Shown piece after piece: positions 1 through 7,763 of a stretch of 60,793 nucleotides of DNA. The notes under the pieces were generated by a model, which was given only the letters and a program-made list of their open reading frames with translations, was not told where the DNA came from and did not search any database. Source of the stretch: Saprospiraceae bacterium (GTDB lineage Bacteria > Bacteroidota > Bacteroidia > Chitinophagales > Saprospiraceae); assembly GCA_022844265.1 (NCBI GenBank), contig JALHMA010000003.1, forward strand, positions 1 to 60,793, written 5' to 3'. The position numbers and the translations under genes are program-made. Positions within the stretch are counted from its first letter, which is position 1. Each line of letters starts with the position of its first letter.

Positions 1-115
1 GGGCTTGCAGAACTGGCTGCGGCAGTGCCTTGGATTGTGCGTTTTGGGGTTTCCGTTTGCCACACCGCTGTACTGGGTGGGAAGCAGTTCCTCTGCGAGG
101 ATGACAAAACGCAAG

Positions 116-143
116 GAAGGCAGCCGGGAAACTGGCTGCCTTC
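116..143. terminator. Hairpin downstream of the ArdC-like gene
   Basis: A perfect 10-bp inverted repeat (GAAGGCAGCC/GGCTGCCTTC, arms 116-125 and 134-143) lies 14 bases past the stop of the minus-strand ArdC-like gene. It could act as a transcription terminator, but no clear T-run follows in the minus direction, so this is only a plausible call. Nothing else is recognisable in bases 1-156. Confidence 0.4.
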
Positions 144-156
144 ACTGTGTTATGGC

Positions 157-1041
157 TCATGCGGCTTGCCGCATTTCTTCGGTGATTTCGACCTCCATTG
201 CCTCGGTTTTGAGCAGGAAATTGGCGGCTTTCTCGGCGGCGCTGGCAGCGGTCATCAGTAGGCGGGCGTCGCCGTGCAGGGCGTTTATCCAGGATTGCAG
301 GTAGGCGGCGGTGTTTTCTACCAAGTCCTCGACGACGATGCCGGAATGGGCGGCAAGGAACGAGGCGGACATCTCAGCTACGAGTTCCTCCCGGCTGTAC
401 TTTTCAGAGCCAAACGAGTTTTTGATTTCCCGGTTGAGGCGGGAAGAATGACCCGTCCAGTGGCTCAACTCGTGGAAATAAGTGTGGTAATATTTTTCCG
501 GGCTTTCAAACTCGGCGAGGTCGGGCATTAACAGTTTGTCGAACAGGGGCGAATAGGCGGGTTCGCCCTTGGCGACTTCGTGCTGGTTGCTGGAAAGGAT
601 GGCTTCACATTCGCCAATCCGGGCGGGGATGGCTTCGGGCTTTTCTTCCCGGAACATTTCAGCCGTAAAACCCTCGATGTCGAGGACGTTGAAAACCCGG
701 TACTCGGAGACGAAAGGCACAACTTTTTCAGCCTCTTTTTTAGTCTCGACCCGCTTGCCGTCGGCGTCAAAAAAGAGCATTTTCCAGAAATAGATGGGAA
801 GGGATTTTGCGCCCTTTTTGACCCGGTGCCCCGCTCCGCTGATTTGGTGGAATGTGGCAAAGCGTGGCACCTCAAAGCCGTCCAACATGAAACGGTTGAT
901 GCCCCGGTAAACATGGCCCGTGAAATGGTTGCGGGCTGCGCCCATCACAATTTGGTTCCAGGTGCGACGCCACGGCACGACGCCTTTTTCAAGCTGCGAA
1001 ATGATGCGGGCAGTCATTTCTTCAAATTTATCCTTTTTCAT
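157..1041 (-). CDS. ArdC-like antirestriction / zincin-like metallopeptidase
   Basis: This 294-aa protein matches the ArdC layout of mobile elements. An N-terminal ssDNA-binding DUF1738-type domain (about residues 1-125, with the typical VPWRRTWNQ stretch) is followed by a zincin-like peptidase domain with HELSH at 190-194 and a downstream EELVAEMSAS segment that can supply the third zinc ligand. ArdC proteins protect incoming conjugative DNA from host restriction. The ORF track starts at 1167, but ATG at 1041 (MKKDKFEEM) is chosen because the family begins there and the upstream 42 residues are proline/arginine-rich read-through. It is the last gene of a minus-strand set with the genes at 1175 and 2030. 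The family assignment is firm; activity is inferred. Confidence 0.85.
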   Translation of the reverse strand: MKKDKFEEMTARIISQLEKGVVPWRRTWNQIVMGAARNHFTGHVYRGINRFMLDGFEVPRFATFHQISGAGHRVKKGAKSLPIYFWKMLFFDADGKRVETKKEAEKVVPFVSEYRVFNVLDIEGFTAEMFREEKPEAIPARIGECEAILSSNQHEVAKGEPAYSPLFDKLLMPDLAEFESPEKYYHTYFHELSHWTGHSSRLNREIKNSFGSEKYSREELVAEMSASFLAAHSGIVVEDLVENTAAYLQSWINALHGDARLLMTAASAAEKAANFLLKTEAMEVEITEEMRQAA

Positions 1042-1174
1042 GGCTTGGTTGATTTTTGACAAAGCAGCCCCCGTCCGCAAGAAGCGGAAAGGCTGGATTG
1101 GTTTGAAAATTTGATGTTGGAAATGCCCCCGACCTTTCAGCCGGGGGCGAGGATAGACAAACGACAACTTATTT

Positions 1175-1822
1175 TCAGGCTGCCTTTCTTTCCTCCTTGG
1201 GTGTGAACTCTGTCAGCAGGGCGGTTTGGCGTTCCTTTTCGGCTTCGATTTCTGCTCTCGTCGGCTCCAAGTGGGTGCTGTAATTCTCGGCAAAAAGCGT
1301 CTTGGCTTCCATCGTATCGGAGCGGTAGATGTGGAAATGGGTAGCTTCGATGTCCAAAATGAGGCTTCGATGTTTTTCCAGTTCCTTTTTTGGAAGCGGC
1401 GTAAAATCGAAGAAAGCCATGTAGTAGGGAGCGCCCTCTTTGTTGGTCTTTTTCTCCAGCTTCACCGTCCAAAGCACCTCGCACAAGCCCCGTTTTTCGT
1501 AGAAAAGGTCACGGGCTGCCTCGCTCAGGTTCTGGACGCTGAACCCGTGGAACATGAACACGCCGAGGTGTCCTTCCTCGTTCACAAAGTACACTTCGCA
1601 CCATTTCTTGACGGGCTGCCCGAAAAGCCCATCCTCCAAGCAGCGAAAGGCAACGGGGATGACCTTGAACGTTTCGCCGGGCTTGGTGACCTGTTGCCTT
1701 CCTTCGAGGTTCAGGACGCCTTTTCCGAGGTCAAGGCGGTAGGAGCGGGGATTGCCGGGCATGTAGCGGGTTTCGAGGGTTTCGAGTTTCTTGATGTCTG
1801 AAATCGGGAGCAGGTTTTTCAT
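1175..1822 (-). CDS. Hypothetical protein of a Bacteroidota mobile element
   Basis: A 215-aa protein with no domain I can name. It is mixed alpha/beta, soluble, without signal peptide or membrane segment, and has a charged C-terminal tail rich in Glu and Lys. It lies 133 bases upstream of the chosen ArdC-like start on the same strand, so co-transcription is likely. Proteins of this kind commonly accompany ArdC-like genes on integrative elements, which is the only clue to role. ATG at 1822 gives MKNLLPISD and is the only sensible start. Confidence 0.6.
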   Translation of the reverse strand: MKNLLPISDIKKLETLETRYMPGNPRSYRLDLGKGVLNLEGRQQVTKPGETFKVIPVAFRCLEDGLFGQPVKKWCEVYFVNEEGHLGVFMFHGFSVQNLSEAARDLFYEKRGLCEVLWTVKLEKKTNKEGAPYYMAFFDFTPLPKKELEKHRSLILDIEATHFHIYRSDTMEAKTLFAENYSTHLEPTRAEIEAEKERQTALLTEFTPKEERKAA

Positions 1823-1933
1823 AGTAAAATAAAGTTAAATTGTTTTAAAAAAGCGTGCAGTGTTTGACCGGGATGCTGCACCCCCTGCCCAACCTGTTGC
1901 CGCACAGGGAGGGAAAAGCGCCGTTCGCTTTCA

Positions 1934-1951
1934 TCCCGACTGCAGTCGGGA
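1934..1951. repeat. 18-bp perfect palindrome
   Basis: TCCCGACTGCAGTCGGGA is a perfect palindrome in the 207-base gap between the minus-strand genes at 1175 and 2030. It could be an operator, a short terminator stem or a dispersed palindromic unit. No other function is visible in the gap. Confidence 0.5.
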
Positions 1952-2029
1952 CGCAACGGGAAAGGCTATTTCTCAAAGGAATTTCTACCGAAAACTAAGC
2001 CTGAACTAACTGCGCAGCAGGGAAAAAAG

Positions 2030-2344
2030 CTAAAACGGGAGCATCCAGCCTTCCAATTCCTCGGAGACCTGTTCCGCACTTGCCCACGGGGCGGCATGGA
2101 CGGAATAATGCCCCTTGCCATAAGGCACGACCAAGCGGATGAACCTCATGCCCTCCTCTTTTGCCTTGCCGGGGCAGGCGATTTCTGGGAAGAAATACGG
2201 GGGTGGGAGAAAGACCTTGAACTGCCTGAAAATAGGCTCGATGTCAAAAGGGAACTCGATGGAAGGTGGCGGCTCCATCTGCCGCTCGGCGTAGGCTATA
2301 CGGGCAGCCTCAACGCTTTGTGCGAGGTAAGTTGTGCTTGTCAT
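2030..2344 (-). CDS. Small hypothetical protein
   Basis: A 104-aa soluble protein with no recognised domain. It has a proline-rich middle (LPPPYFF). The track begins at 2416, but ATG at 2344 (MTSTTYLAQ) is preferred: it follows directly after the leader GTTAATC-GC-AAAATAAATGAC that also occurs at 2992-3011 and 3581-3600, and the upstream codons fall in promoter-like AT-rich sequence. TATCTTTA at 2377-2384 on the minus strand resembles a -7 box. It is probably the first gene of the 2030-1175-157 set. Confidence 0.5.
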   Translation of the reverse strand: MTSTTYLAQSVEAARIAYAERQMEPPPSIEFPFDIEPIFRQFKVFLPPPYFFPEIACPGKAKEEGMRFIRLVVPYGKGHYSVHAAPWASAEQVSEELEGWMLPF

Positions 2345-2367
2345 TTTGTCATTTATTTTGCGATTAA
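2345..2367 (-). promoter_or_regulatory. Leader repeat copy 1
   Basis: On the minus strand this reads GTTAATC-GC-AAAATAAATGAC just before the start of the small hypothetical gene at 2344. The same leader occurs at 2992-3011 and 3581-3600. Three copies each placed at the head of a minus-strand unit suggest a duplicated promoter or leader. Confidence 0.5.
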
Positions 2368-2448
2368 CAATACCTAAAGATAAACTGAATGTTTGAATTA
2401 AACAACTGATTGTCAAGTGTTTAGATACATTTTTTTATCTTCAAATTA

Positions 2449-2997
2449 TCAAAAAAGACGGCCACTAAAAGCAGGCAAAAACCACCAACCACCGCCCAAA
2501 AAAGACCAACCACCCCACCCGGAAGGAGGCACCACACCTACTGGCAGGAACACCAGCACCGGGACGCCCAAACCAGCGGCAAGGGCGCACTCAGACCAAG
2601 AACCAGAGCCTCCCGAAACCCAGGAACGGCGGGGAGCAACACCAGCCGGGCAAGCCCCACCCGGAAAGCAGACCCACAGCGGGGCGGGCGAAGCCGCCAA
2701 AGCCCGAACCAAGGCAGCAGCACGGGCAGCAAAGGCACGGCTGCCCAAGCCACAGAAGGCAGGGGCAGCGGCACTAAAGAACTGGCAACCGGGAAAGGCA
2801 GCCGCCACCAGCGACGGCGCACCTGCACCGCAGGAAGTAAGAACCGAGGAAACCGGAACACCCGCACCACGGAGCGAAGCAACAAAAGCAGCAGCGGCGG
2901 CACCAGAACAAGGGGAAGGGCGGCGACTGCCACCCACCCCAAAGGAAGAAAAAGAAGAAAGCGCCAACGATGGGCGGGCTACTGGATGTGGTGTCAT
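2449..2997 (-). other. Extremely A-depleted (minus strand) module with a stop-free 182-codon frame
   Basis: Bases 2461-2940 contain 11 T in 480 on the + strand, so the minus strand, in which neighbouring genes read, is almost free of A. All frames are therefore poor in stops and ORF calls here are weak. One minus frame starts with ATG at 2997 inside the shared leader and stops at 2449, at the edge of the tract. It would encode a 182-aa Ala/Ser/Gly/Val/Phe/Trp-rich product of A-free codons. I recognise no family. It may be a structured RNA, an unusual gene, or a mutationally biased tract. The plus-strand 197-codon frame is judged spurious. Confidence 0.4.
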
Positions 2998-3011
2998 TTA
3001 TTTTGATTAAC
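2992..3011 (-). promoter_or_regulatory. Leader repeat copy 2
   Basis: On the minus strand this reads GTTAATCAAAATAAATGACA and overlaps the ATG of the A-depleted 182-codon frame. It differs from copy 1 by a 2-base deletion (GC). Confidence 0.5.
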
Positions 3012-3089
3012 TTCTACAAGATACAACGATAAAATAACATAAACAACTGAAAATCAAATGATTGCAAAAATATTTTTAAAAATAAACTG

Positions 3090-3600
3090 ACCTAAAAGCA
3101 ACGCAACCAAGCAAGGCGGAAGCCTACCGAAACGCCGCAAAAGCCCCTTAAATGCCAAAACAAATCAAACTGCAAATACCGCTGAATGCCACGCTGCGGA
3201 GCTTCTTCGAACTGCAAATCCAGCTTGATGTGCAGAGCGCCAGCGGAGCATTTGATAATGCGCAAGTGGGCTGAACGGCGCAAATAAAAGCCCCGTGCGT
3301 CGGGGCGGGGGCGATAGTGTGGGTAGAGCGGAGTGGAGCCTCATTGAAGGCAATACAGCTATCATTGCCAGAATGGAGTGGAGGCCAAACCATAAAGCTG
3401 CGGCAGGAAATTGCGGAACGAAGCTGCGCTCGCCCTACTCAGCGAAGGCGCAAGCGAAGTGGAGCACGATATTGTTGCCAGAATGGAATGGAGGCTGTAC
3501 TGAAAAGGGAGCGGGCAGAGCGACCGGAAAAATGCCGATTTTCAGTGCGTGGAATGGCGAGGGTTTGCTATCTTTGGAACGTCATTTATTTGATTAACAA
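3090..3600 (-). repeat. Second, diverged copy of the leader-plus-tract module
   Basis: The stretch starts (minus direction) with GTTAATCAAATAAATGAC at 3600-3581 and ends near 3092-3102 with TGCTTTTAG, as module 1 does near 2462-2475. The end-proximal part is moderately T-poor on the + strand (7 T in 3121-3180). It has no long open frame. Inside it a direct repeat, GCCAGAATGGAGTGGAGGC, recurs as GCCAGAATGGAATGGAGGC about 108 bases later (near 3368 and 3476). I read it as a decayed sister of module 1. Bases 3011-3089 and 3644-3850 show nothing else beyond a small GGAAGC-ACA-GCTTCC-like hairpin near 3751. Confidence 0.45.
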
Positions 3601-3614
3601 TGTTATTCAAATCA

Positions 3615-3643
3615 GGGCTGTTCCTTTGGGGTGGCCCTTTTTT
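3615..3643 (+). terminator. Possible Rho-independent terminator
   Basis: An imperfect stem GGGC..TTCC / GGGG..GCCC is followed by six T. It lies upstream of the response regulator and could terminate plus-strand transcription arriving from the module region. Confidence 0.35.
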
Positions 3644-3850
3644 GTTGGCAGATTACGCTACAACTCATAGCACCCTCAGACAAACTGGGCTATGTTCAAG
3701 TTTTACTGCAAAAGACAATTTTCCAGAACAATGTGTGCAGATTAAGATAGGAAGCACAGCTTCCACTTTTTAATCTTTATTTAATCAAGCCAATTCGCCA
3801 TTTCCCGTGGTATTGCGGAGTTTTGGTCTATCATTGTCCACTACTTTCTT

Positions 3851-4513
3851 ATGAATCAACCAACCATACTTATTGTCGAAGACGAGCCCAAGGTCGCTGC
3901 CTATACGCGAAAGGGCTTGGAGGAAAACGGCTTTACCGTTGACCATGCAGCCGATGGGGCGGTAGGGGGGCATTTGGCGGAAACCAACACTTACGACCTC
4001 GTCCTGTTGGACCTCAACCTTCCCTTCAAAAGTGGCTATGAGATATGCCGCAGCCTGAAAGCCCAAAAACCCAGCGTCCCAGTCATCATGATAACGGCGA
4101 TGGGCGACATTGATAAGAAAATCAGCGGCTTCGACGCCGGGGCGGACGACTACATCGTGAAGCCTTTCGATTTCCGGGAACTGCTGGCCAGGATTCGGGT
4201 ATCGTTGAAGCGGAATGCAGCTGTCGAACAGGAAGGCGGCGGCGAAAATATCCTACGATTCGCTGACCTGCAAATGAACCTCAACGAAAAGACCGTGACC
4301 CGCCAAGGAATCCCCATTTCGTTGACCATCAGAGAGCTAAACCTGTTGGAGTTCCTGATGCGCCGCAATGGCCGCATCGCCAGCCGCTCAGAAATCAGCG
4401 AGCACGTCTGGGAACTTAACTTTGACACAGGCACGAACACGGTTGACGTGTACATCAACTTTTTGCGAAAGAAGATTGACAAAAACTTGAATCCACTCAA
4501 AACGGTAGAGTAA
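3851..4513 (+). pseudogene. OmpR-family response regulator, 3' end truncated
   Basis: The 220-aa product has a complete receiver domain (residues 5-115; acidic pocket E10/D11, phospho-acceptor D54, T82, K104) and a winged-helix DNA-binding domain from about 134. In the family the frame continues past KKIDK with a strand like IHTVRGVGY; here it diverges into LNPLKTVE and stops, so the last wing strand, which contacts DNA, is lost. The usual sensor kinase that follows such genes is absent; AT-rich sequence with a Fic gene in opposite orientation begins instead. Relatives are often CusR/CzcR-like metal regulators, but the target cannot be read here. It may be non-functional or act only as a phosphate sink. 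Confidence 0.75.
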
Positions 4514-4617
4514 GACAATTTAGGTAAAAGATTATGTTTTTGAAAATCTGCAAAAAATAAGAATTTAAACCCTAACTCTGAGGTACTCCCCAATGGTTGG
4601 GCCGTTTTTAGGGGATT

Positions 4618-5415
4618 CTAATTTTTGATATTTAGTTTTCCTCTGTTTAATCCAATAAAATTAATGCTCTCATAAAGTAAAGAGGCATTGATTAATAAGC
4701 GGTCAAGTTCTTGTTCAAAAAACTGTGAGGTATAATCATTCCATTTGTTTGGATTTTTCATGAGTTCCTTAAAGCTATTTCCAAGTGTAGTAATGTATTT
4801 TTTTTTTGCGAGGGCATCATTAATAAATATAGGAGGATATAAATCGTACATCAACATCCAGTTTTTTGCAATTCTTGTTACACGTCCATTTCCATCCACA
4901 AAAGGGTGTATTCTAATTAACTCGTGATGAAAATATGTTGCTCTAATAATAGGGCTTGAAATAGTTTGTATTTTATAAAACAGTTCAGAAACCAATTGAG
5001 GAACTATTGTTGGTTCGGGACAGATGTGGTATCCTATCTGAACAAGAGATTGTCTGTATCGGTTGGGATGAATGGCATTAGTTTCGGGGGAAACTAAGCG
5101 AAGTAGCTGAAATAATTGCACTTCTTTTTCAAAATTATTTTGTAAAATAATTTCTTCAATAACAAAGTCAAGTGATACTTTTAGATTTCGTAAATACTCC
5201 TTGGCTTCTTCTTCGTTTTGAGCTTCCATTTGAGCATTTTTTATACCAACAAGTTCTTTTAGATTGTGCATTCCAGTTAAATAAATGTCTAAAAGGTCAT
5301 CATCAAGGTGATGTCTGCTATAAATAATTAGTCTGTAAATTGACTTTATGATGTTGTCAATTTCATCTATCTTGTTTTGATTTATTTGAATAATATTTAC
5401 TGGTAATAATTCCAT
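4618..5415 (-). CDS. Fic/DOC family protein
   Basis: The 265-aa protein carries the full Fic catalytic motif HPFVDGNGR at 170-178 (catalytic His, Asp, Gly-Asn-Gly and Arg), so it probably transfers AMP or another nucleotide moiety to protein side chains. The N-terminal 100 residues are helical and could hold a regulatory segment, but I see no clear inhibitory S/TxxxE-G/N motif. ATG at 5415 (MELLPVNII) is preferred over the track start at 5631, because the upstream codons run through a palindromic repeat. No antitoxin-like small gene is adjacent. The gene is much more AT-rich than the response regulator before it, consistent with transfer. Confidence 0.8.
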   Translation of the reverse strand: MELLPVNIIQINQNKIDEIDNIIKSIYRLIIYSRHHLDDDLLDIYLTGMHNLKELVGIKNAQMEAQNEEEAKEYLRNLKVSLDFVIEEIILQNNFEKEVQLFQLLRLVSPETNAIHPNRYRQSLVQIGYHICPEPTIVPQLVSELFYKIQTISSPIIRATYFHHELIRIHPFVDGNGRVTRIAKNWMLMYDLYPPIFINDALAKKKYITTLGNSFKELMKNPNKWNDYTSQFFEQELDRLLINASLLYESINFIGLNRGKLNIKN

Positions 5416-5539
5416 TTTGTCTGTTTGTATGTCGTTGTTGTGTTGTTCGTTACGCTTGCACCTAAGAGCATGTTTGGTTTGTGGGGGATTTGTGCGACTG
5501 TTAAAAGTGAGTGCTTTGTGGAATGGTATACTTCGTACC

Positions 5540-5640
5540 AATAGGTTTTGTGAAATGGTACACAATGGAGGGCGGAATTTATTCCGCCACACATGGCACG
5601 GCGGAATAGATTCCGCCCTCCATTTGCACAAAACCTATTA
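5540..5640. repeat. About 100-bp imperfect palindromic element
   Basis: Outer arms AATAGGTTTTGTG and CACAAAACCTATT and inner arms TGGAGGGCGGAAT (5566-5578) and ATTCCGCCCTCCA (5610-5622) pair over about 100 bases, with an extra segment on the left side. It sits between the Fic and carbonic anhydrase genes. The inner GGCGGAAT/ATTCCGCC motif is itself repeated, so it could be a dispersed hairpin element. Confidence 0.6.
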
Positions 5641-5674
5641 GCGCCGAGTATAAGTCGTCAATTTATTCGCTTAC

Positions 5675-6322
5675 TTATTGCGAACCCAAATTCATTGTCT
5701 CGGGATAAAATGTTACTTCTCCTGTTGTAATTTCGTGACTGCCGCCAACAATTCCGATTTGTCCGCTCTCAATCATTTCTTTTAGAATTGGACTACGCTC
5801 CGTAATGCTTTTAACGGTTCGTTTTACATTGATGGCCGCCACTTTTTCCACAAATTCCCCGTTGCCTGAATTGCGGTTTTCAGTAGTAGTCAATTCATCC
5901 TCAACGGCTGGTCTTATTTTGGTTAGCAAAGCCGTCAGGTTGCCCATTTCCACATGGTCGCAAGCCCCTTTTACCGCACCGCACTTGGTATGACCCAATA
6001 CGACAATGATTTTTGAGCCGGCGACTTTGCAGCCGAATTCCATGCTGCCCAGTATATCCTCGTTGATGATGTTTCCGGCAATACGGACACTAAAAATATC
6101 GCCCAACCCTTGGTCAAAAATCAGTTCGGCGGAAGTCCTGCTGTCAATACAACTCAGGATAACCGCAAAAGGGTGTTGACCGTCCGACGTTTCATTTGCC
6201 TGTTGCAAAAGATTCCGGTTCACTTTCAAGTTGTTGACAAACCGTTTGTTCCCTTCCTGTAACAATCCCAACGCCATGGAAGGTGTGATTGCATCTTGCA
6301 TTTCCTTAGTCAAGGTCTTCAT
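5675..6322 (-). CDS. Beta-class carbonic anhydrase
   Basis: A 215-aa protein with the zinc and active-site motifs of beta carbonic anhydrases: CIDSR (C58, D60, R62) and HTKCG (H111, C114). It interconverts CO2 and bicarbonate in the cytoplasm. Length is typical. The nearby SulP transporter, on the same strand, makes a bicarbonate or pH-homeostasis pairing likely, since many SulP proteins are clustered or fused with carbonic anhydrases. Its upstream region is occupied by a 195-bp MITE that begins only 13 bases from the ATG, so its original promoter has probably been replaced or moved. Confidence 0.92.
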   Translation of the reverse strand: MKTLTKEMQDAITPSMALGLLQEGNKRFVNNLKVNRNLLQQANETSDGQHPFAVILSCIDSRTSAELIFDQGLGDIFSVRIAGNIINEDILGSMEFGCKVAGSKIIVVLGHTKCGAVKGACDHVEMGNLTALLTKIRPAVEDELTTTENRNSGNGEFVEKVAAINVKRTVKSITERSPILKEMIESGQIGIVGGSHEITTGEVTFYPETMNLGSQ

Positions 6323-6334
6323 CTATTTATTTTT

Positions 6335-6529
6335 GTAACTACTTAGGTACTCTAATCCATTGATTTTCAATGAATTACTATATCTTGAAAAGATAATTTA
6401 AGTCAAAAAATTATAGGCTGTTTAATTTCTTTGCAATAAAAATTGGGTTTTGTTAAATTATTGCTAGTCAAGCTCCACTTTTCAAGGGAAAAATTTGAAA
6501 TCGTCAAAAAAAAGAACCTAAGTAGTTAC
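6335..6529. mobile_element. MITE-like element with IS66-type ends
   Basis: A 195-bp non-coding segment is bounded by perfect 14-bp terminal inverted repeats GTAACTACTTAGGT (6335-6348) and ACCTAAGTAGTTAC (6516-6529). It is flanked directly by an 8-bp repeat TTATTTTT (6327-6334 and 6530-6537). Ends starting GTAA and an 8-bp target duplication are the hallmark of IS66-family elements, so this looks like a non-autonomous IS66 derivative. The T-rich target repeat alone would be weak evidence; its exact abutment to the ends strengthens it. Confidence 0.65.
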
Positions 6530-6540
6530 TTATTTTTTTA

Positions 6541-6725
6541 ATGATGGTGAATGAAAATTTGTGTTCTGGAAGTACCGCTTTTTGAGTGCTGAAACACCTT
6601 ATTTTGCTTGGTTCACCATTCAAAAAAACGGTACTTCCGTATTCATGCGACTGGTTCAATGAAATTGATTTTCTCAACGGTGATGTTTTTGGTTTTCGCA
6701 TTGCTCTCATAATTTTTTGTCAACT
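6541..6725 (-). pseudogene. Duplicated 3' end of the SulP gene with its terminator
   Basis: This stretch is a close direct copy of 7662-7847. It includes about the last two dozen codons of SulP (ending NFIEPVA), the stop codon and the downstream hairpin GGAAGTACCG/CGGTACTTCC (6568-6577, 6629-6638). The copy diverges abruptly beyond 6725. The lipoprotein gene therefore lies between two direct repeats. Bases 6726-6967 hold no gene; they contain a low-complexity stretch around 6850-6940 that resembles dispersed intergenic repeats. Confidence 0.75.
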
Positions 6726-6967
6726 CGGAGTAAGAAACACTACTAAAAAAAATGATTAATAGCGTACATTTGAACTTCATATAAAAAGGGTACAAAGTGG
6801 CCGTATCATAAAACGGTTTTTCGCCTCCTGCGAAAAATTTAATTTCAACACTGAGGCACAGAGGCGCATAGTACGGAATAATCCTCTGAGCCTTAGCGTC
6901 TCTGTATTCATTAATTCGCTGCACCGTAGGCGCAACTGACTTATGATACAGCCCCTTTGTTGCAATT

Positions 6968-7657
6968 TTATTTTGTTGCAGGTGCGAAGGGCAAAGAGGA
7001 CTTATGAACTATAATTCTTAATTTCCCATCTTTCCCTTTTTTGAAAACCCAAGTTTTATCCACCATCACTTCTTTCCCATCTTTACCTGTTACCCAAACA
7101 TTGCCCATTGTAATTGCTACAGAGCCATAAATTTGGATTCCTTCATTTTTTTCTCCTGAATTGTCATAACGAGCCTTTACCCAAGGTGTCAAAGCAAAAC
7201 CTTTGTCGTTGGGATAAGCTGGGTCTCCACCGACAAAGTAAGCTAACGCTCCTTTTTTGTCGTTTCTGAATGTTTGGTCTCCATAAGCCAAAGTGGGCTT
7301 AAAGAAAACTTTGCCTTGGTCGTAGTTGTAAGCATCGGAAAGCACTTTTTCAGCAAAGGCCTTGTAGTCGCCGCCTTCTTCCTTGATTTGTCCAATCTTT
7401 ACCAAGGCATCGCACCATGCCTGTTGTGCTGCATTCACTTCATCGTAGGTCACTATCGTTTGTGCTCCTTCTTCTACATAGACCAAGCCTAAGTCGTCAA
7501 TTACTTTTTGTACGCTTTCGGTTGTTTGAGCAACTATTTTGTTTGCTTCTTCCTTGGCTTTTTCTGTTACTTGGTTGCAAGATGTTGCTAAACTCGCAAT
7601 TACGAGTAAAACCAATGTAGCAGTAAATTTTGTTTTTCTTTGCATTTTTCTTTGCAT
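6968..7657 (-). CDS. Secreted lipoprotein, NTF2/SnoaL-like fold suspected
   Basis: A 229-aa protein with a lipoprotein signal (hydrophobic stretch then ATSC, lipidated Cys about residue 27), so it is anchored in the envelope. After a helical linker the body has the pattern (DALVKIG, TLAYGDQTFR, GNVWVTGKDG, DKTWVFKKGKDGKLRI) seen in a family of periplasmic proteins that I recall being labelled phosphoribosyl-AMP cyclohydrolase in databases. No cyclohydrolase metal site is apparent, so that label is probably wrong. The C-terminal half suggests a cone-shaped NTF2-like fold. Family members occur near SulP and carbonic anhydrase genes, as here. Function is unknown. Start choice between the first Met and Met5 is open. 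Confidence 0.65.
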   Translation of the reverse strand: MQRKMQRKTKFTATLVLLVIASLATSCNQVTEKAKEEANKIVAQTTESVQKVIDDLGLVYVEEGAQTIVTYDEVNAAQQAWCDALVKIGQIKEEGGDYKAFAEKVLSDAYNYDQGKVFFKPTLAYGDQTFRNDKKGALAYFVGGDPAYPNDKGFALTPWVKARYDNSGEKNEGIQIYGSVAITMGNVWVTGKDGKEVMVDKTWVFKKGKDGKLRIIVHKSSLPFAPATK

Positions 7658-7689
7658 TTTAATGATTGTGAATGAAAATTTATGTTCAA

Positions 7690-7758
7690 GAAGTACCGCT
7701 TTTTAAGTGCTGAAACACCTTATTTTGCTTGGTTCACCATTCAAAAAAACGGTACTTC
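7690..7758. terminator. Hairpin at the end of SulP
   Basis: Arms GAAGTACCG (7690-7698) and CGGTACTTC (7750-7758), with adjoining T and A runs that extend the stem, lie just past the SulP stop. It can terminate in both directions. A second copy is part of the duplicated block at 6541-6725. Confidence 0.5.
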
Positions 7759-7763
7759 CGTAT

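Noticed and set aside
2417-3010. 197-aa plus-strand ORF
   Set aside because: Its openness follows from the near-absence of T, which removes stop codons; the product is low-complexity, and it runs against neighbouring genes.
2449-3600. Diversity-generating retroelement (template/variable repeat pair)
   Set aside because: There is base-specific depletion and internal repeats, but no reverse transcriptase, no C-type-lectin-like target and no adenine-restricted differences between two long repeats in the window.
4618-5631. Fic plus antitoxin pair, and the longer 337-aa start
   Set aside because: No small partner gene is adjacent, and the extra 72 N-terminal codons cross a palindromic repeat and include unlikely composition.
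6968-7657. True phosphoribosyl-AMP cyclohydrolase (hisI)
   Set aside because: It is a lipoprotein with no cyclohydrolase metal-binding cysteines or histidine-biosynthesis context.
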